Below, in pieces: positions 17,665 through 27,249 of a stretch of DNA of 64,000 bases (the stretch's first letter is position 1; each line of letters begins with the position of its first letter). Both the position numbers and the translations under genes were made by a program. The notes under the pieces were generated by a model. It did not search any database, was not told the origin of the DNA, and saw nothing but the letters and a program-made list of their open reading frames with translations. Origin of the DNA: Roseivirga sp. (GTDB lineage Bacteria; Bacteroidota; Bacteroidia; Cytophagales; Cyclobacteriaceae); contig JAJCYM010000089.1 in NCBI GenBank assembly GCA_029262895.1, positions 1-64,000 on the forward strand, given 5' to 3'.

Positions 17665-18369
17665 ATGGACGTAAGTATACGCACCACACAAAATGTCTTC
17701 ATTGAACAGGAAAAAGCAGGAGTAGGAAATAGAATTCTTGCTTTTCTGGTTGACCTAGCCATATTCATCGCCTATATTCTAGCAATTGGTGAAATTTTAG
17801 ACCTTTTGGGAAGGTTTAATAGCAATTGGTTGAACATCTTGTTTTACTTCCCGGTCTTTTTCTATGACCTGTATATGGAATTTCTCAACAATGGACAATC
17901 AGTTGGTAAGATGGCGCTGCGCTTAAAAGTTGTTCGGCTTGATGGCACACCTCCCACGCTTGGTGGCTACTTGCTTCGATGGCTACTACGACCAATTGAT
18001 GTATTGCTCTCTGGAGCACCGGCTATTATTAGCATAGGCCTTACGCCAAATGCCCAACGTTTAGGTGACCTGGCCGCTGGAACAACCGTGATAAAACTCC
18101 GTAAAACAGGCAATGTCTCCAGGCTTCAATTGGTAGAACAGATGGATGAGGAATATGAGCCCGTCTTCCCCCAGGTAAAACTATTGTCGGATAAAGATGC
18201 CGCGTTGATCAAAGAAAGTTTGCAGGTTAGGCGGGACCACGCCAACTCAAGACCGGCAATGCTCGTAACTGAAAAGGTGAAGGAAAAACTTCAGATTGAA
18301 AGTGAAATGCCTCCCGTTGAATTTCTTTACACCGTCTTGAGAGACCACACTCACTATACTGCCCGTTGA
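17665..18369 (+). CDS. RDD family membrane protein
   Basis: The 234-residue protein carries an RDD domain at residues about 15-150: AGVGNRILAFLVDLAIFIAY, the NNGQSVGKMALRLKVV segment, and LLRWLLRPIDVLLSG, followed by NAQRLGDLAAGTTVI. RDD proteins have three or so membrane helices with an Arg-Asp-Asp-like motif; transport or ion exchange has been proposed. The C-terminal 80 residues are cytoplasmic and charged. It is divergent from the SpoIIM operon, a linkage common in Bacteroidota, and its stop overlaps the next start. Confidence 0.93.
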   Translation: MDVSIRTTQNVFIEQEKAGVGNRILAFLVDLAIFIAYILAIGEILDLLGRFNSNWLNILFYFPVFFYDLYMEFLNNGQSVGKMALRLKVVRLDGTPPTLGGYLLRWLLRPIDVLLSGAPAIISIGLTPNAQRLGDLAAGTTVIKLRKTGNVSRLQLVEQMDEEYEPVFPQVKLLSDKDAALIKESLQVRRDHANSRPAMLVTEKVKEKLQIESEMPPVEFLYTVLRDHTHYTAR

Positions 18370-19022
18370 CGTCCAAAACTCGCCATATCATAAAATCTAC
18401 AATAAGATGGAGCTTTATCCTGTTCCTGATCTTCACACAATTTGTTTCTTTTGATCCGATTTATGCACAGGGCTCGCAGCAGTTTCCCGATAATTATGAT
18501 GAGGCTACCTGGGCACCAAAACTGGACTCTCTCAGAGAAGCCATCGGCAAGAAGGTCAAGTACAAAAATGGTGAAGATCTTGAATTGGCTACCCTCTTGG
18601 CCTTGTCACATTACCCAATGCTGCAGCAAAGAAAAATTCAGATCATAGTAAAAGACCAAAGTGGCGCTCCGATAGAAGCCAGTTTTTCTATGTGGAATTT
18701 TGTAAAGTCCAGAAAAGGGAAAATTTATAAGATCATTATCCAGGAAGGGTCCTTTTTAGGTCGAATGACATTAAACAGACAAGTCTCTGCATTAGCACAT
18801 GAGATGGCCCATTTTATACAGTACGACAGAAAAGGCTATATCGGCACATTAACCACATTACTAGGGTGGGTAACCTCCAAAAAGGCCAGAATACGATTTG
18901 AAAAAGGGGCGGATAAAATAGCCATCTTTCATGACCTTGGGCCCCAGTTGCTCGACTTTGCTTTTTATACCAGGGATGAGGAAATCCGACAATTAATGCA
19001 ACAAAAAGCAAGTGGCAACTAA
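18366..19022 (+). CDS. Putative zinc metallopeptidase (HExxH...ExxxD)
   Basis: The start is a TTG at 18366 overlapping the stop of the RDD gene; no in-frame ATG occurs for about 100 codons, and the TTG start gives a signal sequence (WSFILFLIFTQFVSFDPIYAQ). The 218-residue protein has the zinc motif ALAHEMAHFIQYD near residue 145 and a second motif FEKGADKIAI, which fits the ExxxD third ligand of M48-like gluzincins. It is short for M48, lacks multiple membrane helices, and is probably periplasmic. It belongs to an overlapping three-gene operon. Confidence 0.75.
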   Translation: MTSKTRHIIKSTIRWSFILFLIFTQFVSFDPIYAQGSQQFPDNYDEATWAPKLDSLREAIGKKVKYKNGEDLELATLLALSHYPMLQQRKIQIIVKDQSGAPIEASFSMWNFVKSRKGKIYKIIIQEGSFLGRMTLNRQVSALAHEMAHFIQYDRKGYIGTLTTLLGWVTSKKARIRFEKGADKIAIFHDLGPQLLDFAFYTRDEEIRQLMQQKASGN

Positions 19023-19257
19023 AGTCTACTCTCAGGCTCAACTCGCGCTTCGTAACGGACAAGATAGAGCAGAAATCTGGGTGGCCTATCGAGGAAAAAT
19101 CTATGATGTGACGGAATCCAAGCTTTGGAAAAATGGTCAGCATTATGAGCATTGGGCCGGACAGGATTTGACGCATGAACTTCCCGATGCACCGCATACC
19201 GCAGTGGTGTTTGAAAAATTTACTCAGATCGGAGTTTTGGGTGAAACTAACCGCTAA
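19012..19257 (+). CDS. Small cytochrome b5-like heme/steroid-binding protein
   Basis: The 81-residue protein matches the cytochrome b5-like domain: YSQAQLALRNGQDRAEIWVA, YRGKIYDVTESKLWKNGQHY, EHWAGQDLTHELPDAPH. The two axial His positions of classical b5 (HPGG and later H) are not both obvious, so it is closer to the MAPR/steroid-binding type. The start is GTG at 19012, overlapping the metallopeptidase stop by 11 bases, so it is translated within the same operon. Role unknown. Confidence 0.82.
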   Translation: MATKVYSQAQLALRNGQDRAEIWVAYRGKIYDVTESKLWKNGQHYEHWAGQDLTHELPDAPHTAVVFEKFTQIGVLGETNR

Positions 19258-19303
19258 TTCGGATTTAAAATTCTGGTTTCAAGGACATTGAAGATCAAAC
19301 CAA

Positions 19304-20728
19304 TTATCTCCACCTTATCCCTGAAGTTCGATTCACACAACCACTATTCGGCTTTCGTGAAGGGTTTTCTAAAAACTGCTCAATTATTCCAAATAGGCAT
19401 GAGCCATAGGTAGAATGTCCGTCATTAGGAAACTCAACATAAAAGGCATTCGACAGATGTTTCAGTGTTGCACGAGCGTTCGAAGGGGGAGTAATAGGAT
19501 CAAAATTTCCGTTGCCAATTAGGGATGGAATATCTGATTTCACAGGCTCGTTTTCAATCGCTTCGGCCCGAAAGGAGTGCCACTTTTTCTGAATCTCGTT
19601 GTCCACTCTGAAAAATGCCGGTCCTGGTGCATATTCCGGATACGGTTCCAGTCCTTTTTGAAAATTAGTTACCTCAGTGAAGGGCAGTTCCTCATAGGCC
19701 TGAACTGACCAGTTCATTGCAATATTAATCACTCTTGCCCTTCCTGAAAACTGATTAACTGCGGATCGCAATACACGTTCCTCCTGATTCTTAACCCCCA
19801 TGGTAAAAGCTGGTATTTGCCCAATGGTGCTCTTGGCATAAAGCATTTGATGCGTGAGTAATAGCATGTCTTGTGGGTTCAGCGTAAAAGATTTACCCTG
19901 AAATTGAAAGCTCACTGGGTTCTTGTGCAAATCCTTTAAGATCTGAAAGTACTGTTTTCTCAATTGTGGATAATCTGCGTTGCACTCCTGGTCATCGGCA
20001 CAAGCCTCGAACACCTTTTCCAAAGACCTTCGGAAGTTCGAAATGAAATTACCATACAAATCCACATGTGGCGGAAACATGCCCGTCATAATTGATGATC
20101 TGGTACGCTCAGGAAAGTCGCGCATATAGGTGAGGGCTAACCGAGACCCATAAGATCCTCCGAAGAGGTTCCATTTTTCGTAACCCAATGCCTTACGCAA
20201 ATCATCCAAATCGGCAGCGTTCTCTCGGCTATTATAGCCGGCCTGATCCAGGCCGATCCGATCCATTTCCAACTTACAGTAGCTCACTGCATTCCACAAA
20301 GTCTCAAATTCTTTTTCCGGTGGGACATCCATACCAACAACCTCCACCAGTTTTTGACTCAAATCTGTACAAACAGCTCCTGAAAAACCCGTCCCCCGCT
20401 GATCTATCAATACAAAATCACGGTCATATCTAAGGTTATTTGACCTCCAATAATCCGCCATTGTGAGAGTGGCCCCTCCCGGCCCTCCTTGCAGATATAC
20501 AATGGGATCGGGTTTTGGATTGCTACTTCTAGCCTTTAATACAAGATAGGCCAGCTTAATGATGCGCCCATTGGGATTACTTCGATTTTCGGGTACCTCC
20601 AGATAGCCGCATTCGACATTGGGATCATCCGCATATTCAGGCAAAGCACATCCATCGAACTGTTCTTGCTGCGCGCTGACATCGCACAAAAAAAGTACAA
20701 TAACCAGCAGCGCTGAAAGGTATTTCAT
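19304..20728 (-). CDS. Secreted alpha/beta hydrolase (TAP-like proline peptidase family)
   Basis: The 474-residue protein has a signal peptide (ending DVSAQQ) and an alpha/beta hydrolase domain: oxyanion region VYLQGGPGG, DQRGTGFSG, nucleophile elbow GGSYGS, and catalytic acid/His near the end (NGNFDPITPPSNA, FPNDGHSTYG). This order is that of prolyl aminopeptidase/TAP-like exported peptidases. It probably removes N-terminal residues from peptides in the periplasm. Four or more Cys residues suggest disulfides. Confidence 0.87.
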   Translation of the reverse strand: MKYLSALLVIVLFLCDVSAQQEQFDGCALPEYADDPNVECGYLEVPENRSNPNGRIIKLAYLVLKARSSNPKPDPIVYLQGGPGGATLTMADYWRSNNLRYDRDFVLIDQRGTGFSGAVCTDLSQKLVEVVGMDVPPEKEFETLWNAVSYCKLEMDRIGLDQAGYNSRENAADLDDLRKALGYEKWNLFGGSYGSRLALTYMRDFPERTRSSIMTGMFPPHVDLYGNFISNFRRSLEKVFEACADDQECNADYPQLRKQYFQILKDLHKNPVSFQFQGKSFTLNPQDMLLLTHQMLYAKSTIGQIPAFTMGVKNQEERVLRSAVNQFSGRARVINIAMNWSVQAYEELPFTEVTNFQKGLEPYPEYAPGPAFFRVDNEIQKKWHSFRAEAIENEPVKSDIPSLIGNGNFDPITPPSNARATLKHLSNAFYVEFPNDGHSTYGSCLFGIIEQFLENPSRKPNSGCVNRTSGIRWR

Positions 20729-20776
20729 GAATAGATATACTCCCGCAAATCAAAAGAGTTACTCAATTGGGTTGTG

Positions 20777-23173
20777 CTATTCCTGAGCAAGCACCACCGC
20801 TGGGTTCTGATTGGCACTTTTTACTGCATGATAGGTAGTGGACAAAGTGGAAACCAACAATGACAGAAGGAAGGCACCAGCAAACATATACCATGGCATT
20901 GGGGTGCGATAGGCAAATGCCTCCAACCAATTATTCATCAGCAAAAAGGCAATGGGCAAGCCAATCACGTTTCCTATGATTACCAATAGATTGAGTTTCT
21001 TGATAAGCATCAAAAATAACTGTGCATTCGAAGCGCCAACAACCTTTCTTATTGACAATTCCTTGGCCCTTTCCTGTGTCATAAAGGAGGCCAGGCTGAA
21101 GAGGCCGAGCAGTGCTATAAAGATGGAAAGCACACTGAACAACATAAATAGCGTGCCCAGTCGCTTCTCAGCACGATAATGTCTTTCGAAGGCCTCGTCA
21201 ACAAAAACATAGTCAAATGGTGTATCCGGGAAAAGCTGACTCCACCGGTCTGCTATGGCTGAAAGTGTTTGGTCAATATTTGAAGTGTTCATACGAATCT
21301 GCACTACAAAAATCCGGGCGCTGTGCGTAGTAATGATCAGCGGCCTCATTTCGGCATGTAACGACTGAAAATTAAAGTTTTTGAAAACGCCTACAACCGG
21401 CCCTTTCTTCTGCTGGCTAGGAAAGTCAATTTGTTTGCCTATCGGGTTTTCTGACCAGGAAGCATCCTTGCCCGCGAATAATCTTTGGGCGGCTTCATTT
21501 ATCAAAAAAGCTGATGAGTCAGTAGAAAGCTGCTTATTCATGTTTCGCCCATCTAAAATTTCTATTTCATAGGTTTCCACAAAATCAAAGTCAGCAAATA
21601 TGCTACTTACCGAAACCGATTCATCCGGTGCATAACCATCGGGCACATAACGGGAAGATCCCGTGATATCTCCCGGGTAATTCGAAGAAACTGAGATGCC
21701 CCCCACCTCATTGATTTTCTGTAGCTCGGTTTTCAGCAATTCTCTTTTCTGCGCATTAGCGGAAATTGCTCCATTGTCTTTTATGGCAATTACCTGCTCT
21801 TCATTGAACCCCATTTCGGCCTGACTCATGAAATTCACTTGTCTGTATACGACCAGCGTACTCACTAAAAGAATGATGGCCGTGCCAAATTGAAACACCA
21901 CCAAGCCCTTTCTGGCCCATTGCCCTTGTGCCCCTGAAGTGGATCTTGACCTTAGCGCCTTTAGGGGTTTGAACCCTGAGATGATCATTGCCGGATATAA
22001 GCCTGCCAAAATGCCCGCTACCAAGGGACTGAGCAATATTATCCAGAGTACCTGCGGAGCCAAAAGCGCGGTGAATGCAAACTCTTTTTCGGTAAAGTCA
22101 TTGTAATATGGTCTTACCAGAACCCAAAGCCCAATGGCCAGGAACATCGCCAAAAATGAAATCAATGTAGATTCAGTCAGGAATTGGAAAATCAAAGCCT
22201 TTCTGCCGGAACCAAACACCTTACGCAATCCCACCTCCTTTGCCCGCTTTAATGATTGGGCTGTGGATAGATTAATAAAGTTGGCAAGGGCAATCACCAA
22301 TAAGGCCACTGCAGTGATCATCAACGCCTTTACCTGGCTAAGGTCCCCTCTTGGAGGCGCATCATACACCAGTTCAGATTCCAGATAAATAGACTTTAGG
22401 GTTTCAACGCCAGGGCTAAATCTACCTGTGAGTTCATCCCCTCCGTGCCTGAAAAGAAAATCCTTGAATTCAACTGACAATTTTTCCTCATCAATATCAC
22501 CTTTCATTAATAGATAGGTGTAGACAAAACTGACCTTCCAATTGTCGTAGAAACGTGGTGTATGAAAGTGTTTTTTGACAAATTCATGTGGTAACAGTAA
22601 GTCAAATCTCAAATGTGAATTGCTCGGACAATCGAGCACCGCCTTCACCACGAGGGGTTCCTTATTTCCAAAAACGGTGAGTTCCAAGACCTCTCCAACT
22701 GCATCTGATGTGCCAAAGTACTTAAGGGCTGCTGCTGTACTGATTACTAAATCAGTCGGACTTATCAGCAGGTTCTCTCTTGAACCAGCTACCACGGGAA
22801 AGTCGAATATTTCGAAGAAGGAAGGATGGGTTGCGAAAGCATTGCTCTGGGCAAAGGGCTTATTGTCTTTTGTTACCACCACATCAAGAGGCTGCAATGT
22901 CACCGCATTTTCAACAGTCGAAATCTCCTCTTTTAAATAGCTGCTCCAAATGGGAGGTGCAATCGCCAGATTCCGGCCATTGGTGGTATTCACCAATCTG
23001 TAAATCCTATCCTTTTTGCCGTGAAAGTCATCAAAACCCAGCTCGTCTTGAACATATAGCACAATGCACAAAAAGGCCATGAATCCAGTGGCCAGGCCAA
23101 AAACATTGATAGAAGAATACAGCTTGGATTTAAGCAGGTTGCGGAAGGCAAGTATGAAATTGAGTTTTAACAT
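20777..23173 (-). CDS. ABC transporter permease (MacB/FtsX type)
   Basis: The 798-residue permease has an N-terminal helix, a large MacB periplasmic core domain, then a three-helix FtsX block (residues about 285-420), a second periplasmic domain and a second FtsX block at the C-terminus, ending with NQNPAVVLAQE. This duplicated layout is typical of Bacteroidota permeases. No ATPase gene adjoins it. FtsX/MacB permeases couple cytoplasmic ATP hydrolysis to periplasmic events such as export of peptides or antibiotics. It is divergent from a LysR gene (97 bases). Confidence 0.93.
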   Translation of the reverse strand: MLKLNFILAFRNLLKSKLYSSINVFGLATGFMAFLCIVLYVQDELGFDDFHGKKDRIYRLVNTTNGRNLAIAPPIWSSYLKEEISTVENAVTLQPLDVVVTKDNKPFAQSNAFATHPSFFEIFDFPVVAGSRENLLISPTDLVISTAAALKYFGTSDAVGEVLELTVFGNKEPLVVKAVLDCPSNSHLRFDLLLPHEFVKKHFHTPRFYDNWKVSFVYTYLLMKGDIDEEKLSVEFKDFLFRHGGDELTGRFSPGVETLKSIYLESELVYDAPPRGDLSQVKALMITAVALLVIALANFINLSTAQSLKRAKEVGLRKVFGSGRKALIFQFLTESTLISFLAMFLAIGLWVLVRPYYNDFTEKEFAFTALLAPQVLWIILLSPLVAGILAGLYPAMIISGFKPLKALRSRSTSGAQGQWARKGLVVFQFGTAIILLVSTLVVYRQVNFMSQAEMGFNEEQVIAIKDNGAISANAQKRELLKTELQKINEVGGISVSSNYPGDITGSSRYVPDGYAPDESVSVSSIFADFDFVETYEIEILDGRNMNKQLSTDSSAFLINEAAQRLFAGKDASWSENPIGKQIDFPSQQKKGPVVGVFKNFNFQSLHAEMRPLIITTHSARIFVVQIRMNTSNIDQTLSAIADRWSQLFPDTPFDYVFVDEAFERHYRAEKRLGTLFMLFSVLSIFIALLGLFSLASFMTQERAKELSIRKVVGASNAQLFLMLIKKLNLLVIIGNVIGLPIAFLLMNNWLEAFAYRTPMPWYMFAGAFLLSLLVSTLSTTYHAVKSANQNPAVVLAQE

Positions 23174-23269
23174 TCTCTGGTCATTTAGAGCAAGCTAAAT
23201 TTTAAGGCCTATATTGTTGATATTAATTCATTGAAACGTTTTTACATTTACTATTAATAATATTCATAT

Positions 23270-24154
23270 ATGGAATTGCGACATCTCAGACTTGTCGAGA
23301 CTATTGCCAGGGAAGGAACCCTATCCCGTGCCGGGGAGAAACTACACCTCTCCCAATCTGCCCTCAGCCACCAGCTTAAAGACCTGGAACAGGAGTTAGA
23401 GACTAGCCTTTTCCATAGATCAAATAAGAAACTTATCATCACCCAGGCTGGAGAGATTGTCTTGGAATCGGCCAGAGAAATACTCCATAAAATCAAGCAA
23501 ACGGAAAAGGACGTTAAGGAGCATTTGTTTGGAAATATTGGGGAAATCAGGCTGAGTATGGAATGTTATACCTGCTACCGATGGTTGCCCTCGGTCATGT
23601 CAGATTTTCATGAAAAGTATCCGAATGTCGACATCAACATCTTCCCCGAGTACACTTATCGATCGATCGAAAAGCTGCTGGAAGGCAAAATAGATCTTGT
23701 GGTCACCGACATTAAACCTACCGTTAAGGAAGTCGTTTGTCAAAAGCTCTTTACTGATGACATTATGGTCATTGTACCAAAAAATCACCCATGGACCAAG
23801 AGAAAATACGTGACTGCAAATGATTTTAGCGATGAATCTCTGATTATCTACCATGATTTTGAAGATTCTGTATTATATCCCTTGCTTGAAAAAGCCGGGG
23901 TCAAACCAAAGAAAATACTGACCATAAAACTGACCGAATCAGCCATTGAATTAGTGCAACATGGTATGGCGGTTAAAGGTATGGCCACCTGGGCCATAAA
24001 GTCTTACCTACAAACTCACGAGATAGCGACCGTGCAAGTCACTAAGTCAGGACTGTCCAGAGATTGGTTTATTGTTCAAAGAAAGGATCACGTCAGTGCT
24101 CCCTACTTTGACTACTTCGCTGAACTTCTCTCGGACTCGATACAGAATCTATAA
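23270..24154 (+). CDS. LysR-family transcriptional regulator (MetR-like)
   Basis: The 294-residue regulator has the LysR winged helix at residues 1-60 (LVETIAREGTLSRAGEKLHL, SQSALSHQLKDLEQEL) and a periplasmic-binding-protein-like effector domain (about 90-290). The sequence MECYTCYRWLPSVM is close to MetR-type proteins, which sense homocysteine, but the ligand here is not known. It is divergent from the ABC permease, an arrangement in which LysR proteins often regulate the neighbour. Confidence 0.93.
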   Translation: MELRHLRLVETIAREGTLSRAGEKLHLSQSALSHQLKDLEQELETSLFHRSNKKLIITQAGEIVLESAREILHKIKQTEKDVKEHLFGNIGEIRLSMECYTCYRWLPSVMSDFHEKYPNVDINIFPEYTYRSIEKLLEGKIDLVVTDIKPTVKEVVCQKLFTDDIMVIVPKNHPWTKRKYVTANDFSDESLIIYHDFEDSVLYPLLEKAGVKPKKILTIKLTESAIELVQHGMAVKGMATWAIKSYLQTHEIATVQVTKSGLSRDWFIVQRKDHVSAPYFDYFAELLSDSIQNL

Positions 24155-24195
24155 ACCTTGTCAACAATTAGACCAGTGCCGAATACTAATCAATG

Positions 24196-24633
24196 TTAGT
24201 CACGTTCAGTTCTCACCGCCTTTAATTTCATTACCAAATCATCCTGAAACACGGTGCCTGTCATTTCATCTCCCTCATACTTGGCCTCCATGTGAGAAAT
24301 TGCACCCATGATATCCACAGATCCCGTAATTTTTTCTCCTTCCACCTCCATAAATTGAAAGTCAAAATTACCTATGCCCATGACTAACTCTGCACTATAT
24401 TTTTCTTGAATCTGAATGATCTTTATTGATCCAGTCTGAATTCCGTCAGGGGTCTCGAGAGAATATTCCCAAGTTCCGACCGGAGAGTCAATCTTGACAC
24501 TCTCCTTACTCTTTCCTGTATCCAGAACGTCCTTTTCAGGCTTTGAAGCAGTTGGTTTAACAGCACAGCCGTACAGAATAAGCATAGTCAACAGAACGAA
24601 ACTGATGGTGTGAAGGCTCATAAATTTTTTCAT
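24196..24633 (-). CDS. Small lipoprotein, beta-rich
   Basis: The 145-residue lipoprotein has a lipobox LILYGCAVK, a Lys/Ser-rich linker and a beta-sandwich-like domain of about 90 residues beginning GTWEYSLETPDGIQTGSIKI. The pattern of short strands and the GTW start recall lipocalin-like or DUF1579-type domains found in other Bacteroidota lipoproteins. No catalytic residues are recognisable. Confidence 0.6.
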   Translation of the reverse strand: MKKFMSLHTISFVLLTMLILYGCAVKPTASKPEKDVLDTGKSKESVKIDSPVGTWEYSLETPDGIQTGSIKIIQIQEKYSAELVMGIGNFDFQFMEVEGEKITGSVDIMGAISHMEAKYEGDEMTGTVFQDDLVMKLKAVRTERD

Positions 24634-24862
24634 AACTCTAGTTGTTTTAGTGAATTTTTGACAATTAAATTCCTAAATGTAGTTATTATAAATTATAAAG
24701 AAAATCACTTGAACTCAACACCGTCATGCCCGACAGTCTTCGCCTTAACTCAGATAATCCAATGGAAAAGGAAACCGAGGGTCAAAGGAAATTTCATGAA
24801 TGGATATATCCCATTCTTTCAAAGACTTTTGGAGGGGTAATAATTCGTAAAAATTGACAAGA

Positions 24863-26098
24863 CTAGCTACCGGTAGCTGCGCTTTCAACAGCGCGCCAAA
24901 CCCTGAAGATATTTTTATAGCAGATTTTGGCAATGTCCTCTTCAGAATAACCTCTTTTTAGCAACTCGTAAATCAAATTCGGAAATTGAGACACGTCTTT
25001 CAGTCCGGTTGGTAAAGAATCTCCAACGCCATCAAAGTCTGAACCAAAGCCAACGTGATCGGTGCCACCGGTAAGTGCAACCACATGGTCGATATGATCA
25101 GCTACCATTTCCACATTGCTCCAAGGGTCATTCTGTTCTGTATAAGCTTTAATGTATTCGGCAGCTTTTGGGTCACTCCTTTCCAATTCATTATCAGCCA
25201 GCCAATTGATCACATGTTCATCATAGGCCGCTTTTCGGTCGCGGTATGCACCATCCAGAAAGCTACTACCAAAGTTGATCATAATCACTCCGTTGTTCTC
25301 AGCTAGTCGTTTGATCATATCATCTCCCATATTGCGCTGAAAGCCAGGAGTAAATTTCCTTGAAGAGGAGTGAGAGGCTATTACAGGCACATCGGTCAAC
25401 TCCATCACATCCCAAAAGGCATTGTCCGAAACATGAGAGATATCAACCATGATGCCTACCCTGTTCATTTCCTTAACCACCTGTTCTCCGTATGTGCTGA
25501 GTCCTTCATGCGTATTCAAAGTGTCGTAAGAGGAATCAGAGATTTTGTTGTCCTTGCTATGTGTAAGTGTGATATAGCGGACACCTCTTTCATGAAAATA
25601 AGCTACGTCTTCGATGTTATTTTCTACGGGAGCACCATTTTCCATGCCCATAGGCAGGGATATCTTACCGGCTTCAAAGTTCTTTTCTACATCATCGGGT
25701 GAGTAAGCCATGGCAAACTTATCCGGCCACTGCTCGGTCAGTCTTTCGGTCATACCGATCAGTGAATCTGCCAATTCTTTGGCTCCCCCTGTTTGCTGGT
25801 ATTGGGCAGGGATATATATAGACATAAAAGGAGCATCCAATCCCCCTTCTTTGGCCCTGGGAAAATCAAAATTACCTCCATCGGTTCTAACAGATACATC
25901 CAGGGGTGCCCTTCTTAAAGTGAAACCACCAACCTGCATACGATAAGGCAAGTCCACATGACCATCGGCAATTATATACTTATGCGCCAACTCCTGGGCT
26001 TTCTCCTTGAGTTCTGCATCTGTCAGTGCTTTCTCCTCTCCGGGTGCACAAGCGAAAAGGAAAATTAATGTTGTGAATAGAAGGTAGGTACGTTTCAT
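24863..26098 (-). CDS. Membrane dipeptidase (M19 family) lipoprotein
   Basis: The 411-residue protein has a lipoprotein signal (LIFLFACAPG, Cys17) and the M19 renal dipeptidase fold. The HxD metal motif is at 47-49 (DGHVDLPY); other landmarks are MGMENG (bridging Glu), MVDISHVSD, VIASHSSSR and GSDFDGVGD. M19 enzymes are zinc hydrolases that cleave dipeptides, including those with a D-residue at the C-terminus. The protein is likely anchored in the outer or inner membrane on the periplasmic side. It is divergent from the Kelch gene. Confidence 0.95.
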   Translation of the reverse strand: MKRTYLLFTTLIFLFACAPGEEKALTDAELKEKAQELAHKYIIADGHVDLPYRMQVGGFTLRRAPLDVSVRTDGGNFDFPRAKEGGLDAPFMSIYIPAQYQQTGGAKELADSLIGMTERLTEQWPDKFAMAYSPDDVEKNFEAGKISLPMGMENGAPVENNIEDVAYFHERGVRYITLTHSKDNKISDSSYDTLNTHEGLSTYGEQVVKEMNRVGIMVDISHVSDNAFWDVMELTDVPVIASHSSSRKFTPGFQRNMGDDMIKRLAENNGVIMINFGSSFLDGAYRDRKAAYDEHVINWLADNELERSDPKAAEYIKAYTEQNDPWSNVEMVADHIDHVVALTGGTDHVGFGSDFDGVGDSLPTGLKDVSQFPNLIYELLKRGYSEEDIAKICYKNIFRVWRAVESAATGS

Positions 26099-26220
26099 AA
26101 TCTAAATTTGAGCAATGAAGATAGGAAACATGAGAAGATTTCCGAAGAGAGATATTATAAGCTGGCCGAATGTGAAACTGTTTTTACGAAAATGAAGTAA
26201 GAGACTTTAGTATTTCTGCT

Positions 26221-27246
26221 ATGAAACCAATCGTAACCTTAATCATCTTCTTTGCTCTTTTTCAAGTGAACCCGGCCCTCGGTTACCAATCCAAACCTGG
26301 GGTGCTAAATGCCCACGGCATGGTTTACCATCAGGCTGAATCACAGCTATACATTTTTGGTGGGGCCACCGAAAGTGAGGTAAGCAACAAACTAATGACA
26401 TTAAGCGGGAGTACTTTGATGGAGTTGGCCGTTCGGAATGCACCTTCTGGCAGAACTTTCCCCTCCATGACCTACAACGCAAAGGATGAGTCTATTTTTT
26501 TATTTGGTGGAAGCAAAGTCCTTTTTGGCAAAGGGCCTGACCAAAATAATTTACTCAATGACTCCTGGGTTTTCAAGAATGGAAAGTGGGATCAACTGGC
26601 AACAACCAACTCACCCGGAGCCAGGGCCGAAGCTGCAATAAGCTACGATGAAGAACGAGATTGCATTGTGCTATTTGGAGGCTATAAAATCGAAGGAGAG
26701 GATTACGTGAAACTCGGAGATACCTGGGAGTTTTATGAAGGCAACTGGCATTTGGTGTCAGAGGGCGGCCCTTCTCCAAGAAATGGCAGTTCCACGATTT
26801 ATGACCCGATCAAAAAACGGACAATACTCTTTGGTGGAAGTACTGTCAACAGGGCATATGGTGCGGAAACGGGTGAAACATGGGAATGGAATGGAGAAAA
26901 TTGGCAAAGATTGGATATCAGACAACCGCCAAACGTCTTCAATGCTAATATGGTTTTTGATCAAGGTAATCAACGAGTCTTAAGATTTGGAGGGTACAAT
27001 GGCTCAGCACGGATCGATGAAATGTGGACCTTAGAAGAAAACCAATGGCAACGAATTGAAGGCCTGACGACAACCCCGGCTGCCAGAAACCATAGCCAAT
27101 TGGTCGTTGACTCAAATGGCAATCTGATACTTTTCGGAGGCCATAACGGTGCAGAGGTTTTTGGCGATCTATGGCTTTTTAGAAATAATTCCTGGGAGCA
27201 GATCTTAAATACCGCCCCCAGAATAAGATTGAAAAACGGGCATTAG
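26221..27246 (+). CDS. Secreted Kelch-repeat protein
   Basis: After a signal peptide (ending NPALGYQ) the 341-residue protein consists of five to six Kelch-like blades, each with an FGG core and a downstream W (YIFGGA, FLFGGSK, VLFGGYK, ILFGGST, LRFGGYN, ILFGGHN). The fold is a beta-propeller used for protein or glycan binding. There is no C-terminal sorting domain. It stands alone between the divergent dipeptidase and the convergent DUF1579-like gene. Confidence 0.85.
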   Translation: MKPIVTLIIFFALFQVNPALGYQSKPGVLNAHGMVYHQAESQLYIFGGATESEVSNKLMTLSGSTLMELAVRNAPSGRTFPSMTYNAKDESIFLFGGSKVLFGKGPDQNNLLNDSWVFKNGKWDQLATTNSPGARAEAAISYDEERDCIVLFGGYKIEGEDYVKLGDTWEFYEGNWHLVSEGGPSPRNGSSTIYDPIKKRTILFGGSTVNRAYGAETGETWEWNGENWQRLDIRQPPNVFNANMVFDQGNQRVLRFGGYNGSARIDEMWTLEENQWQRIEGLTTTPAARNHSQLVVDSNGNLILFGGHNGAEVFGDLWLFRNNSWEQILNTAPRIRLKNGH

Positions 27247-27249
27247 GCA

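Noticed and set aside
24610-24840. 76-codon plus-strand frame between a lipoprotein and the dipeptidase
   Set aside because: It is short, partly antisense to the lipoprotein start, and without a recognisable motif.
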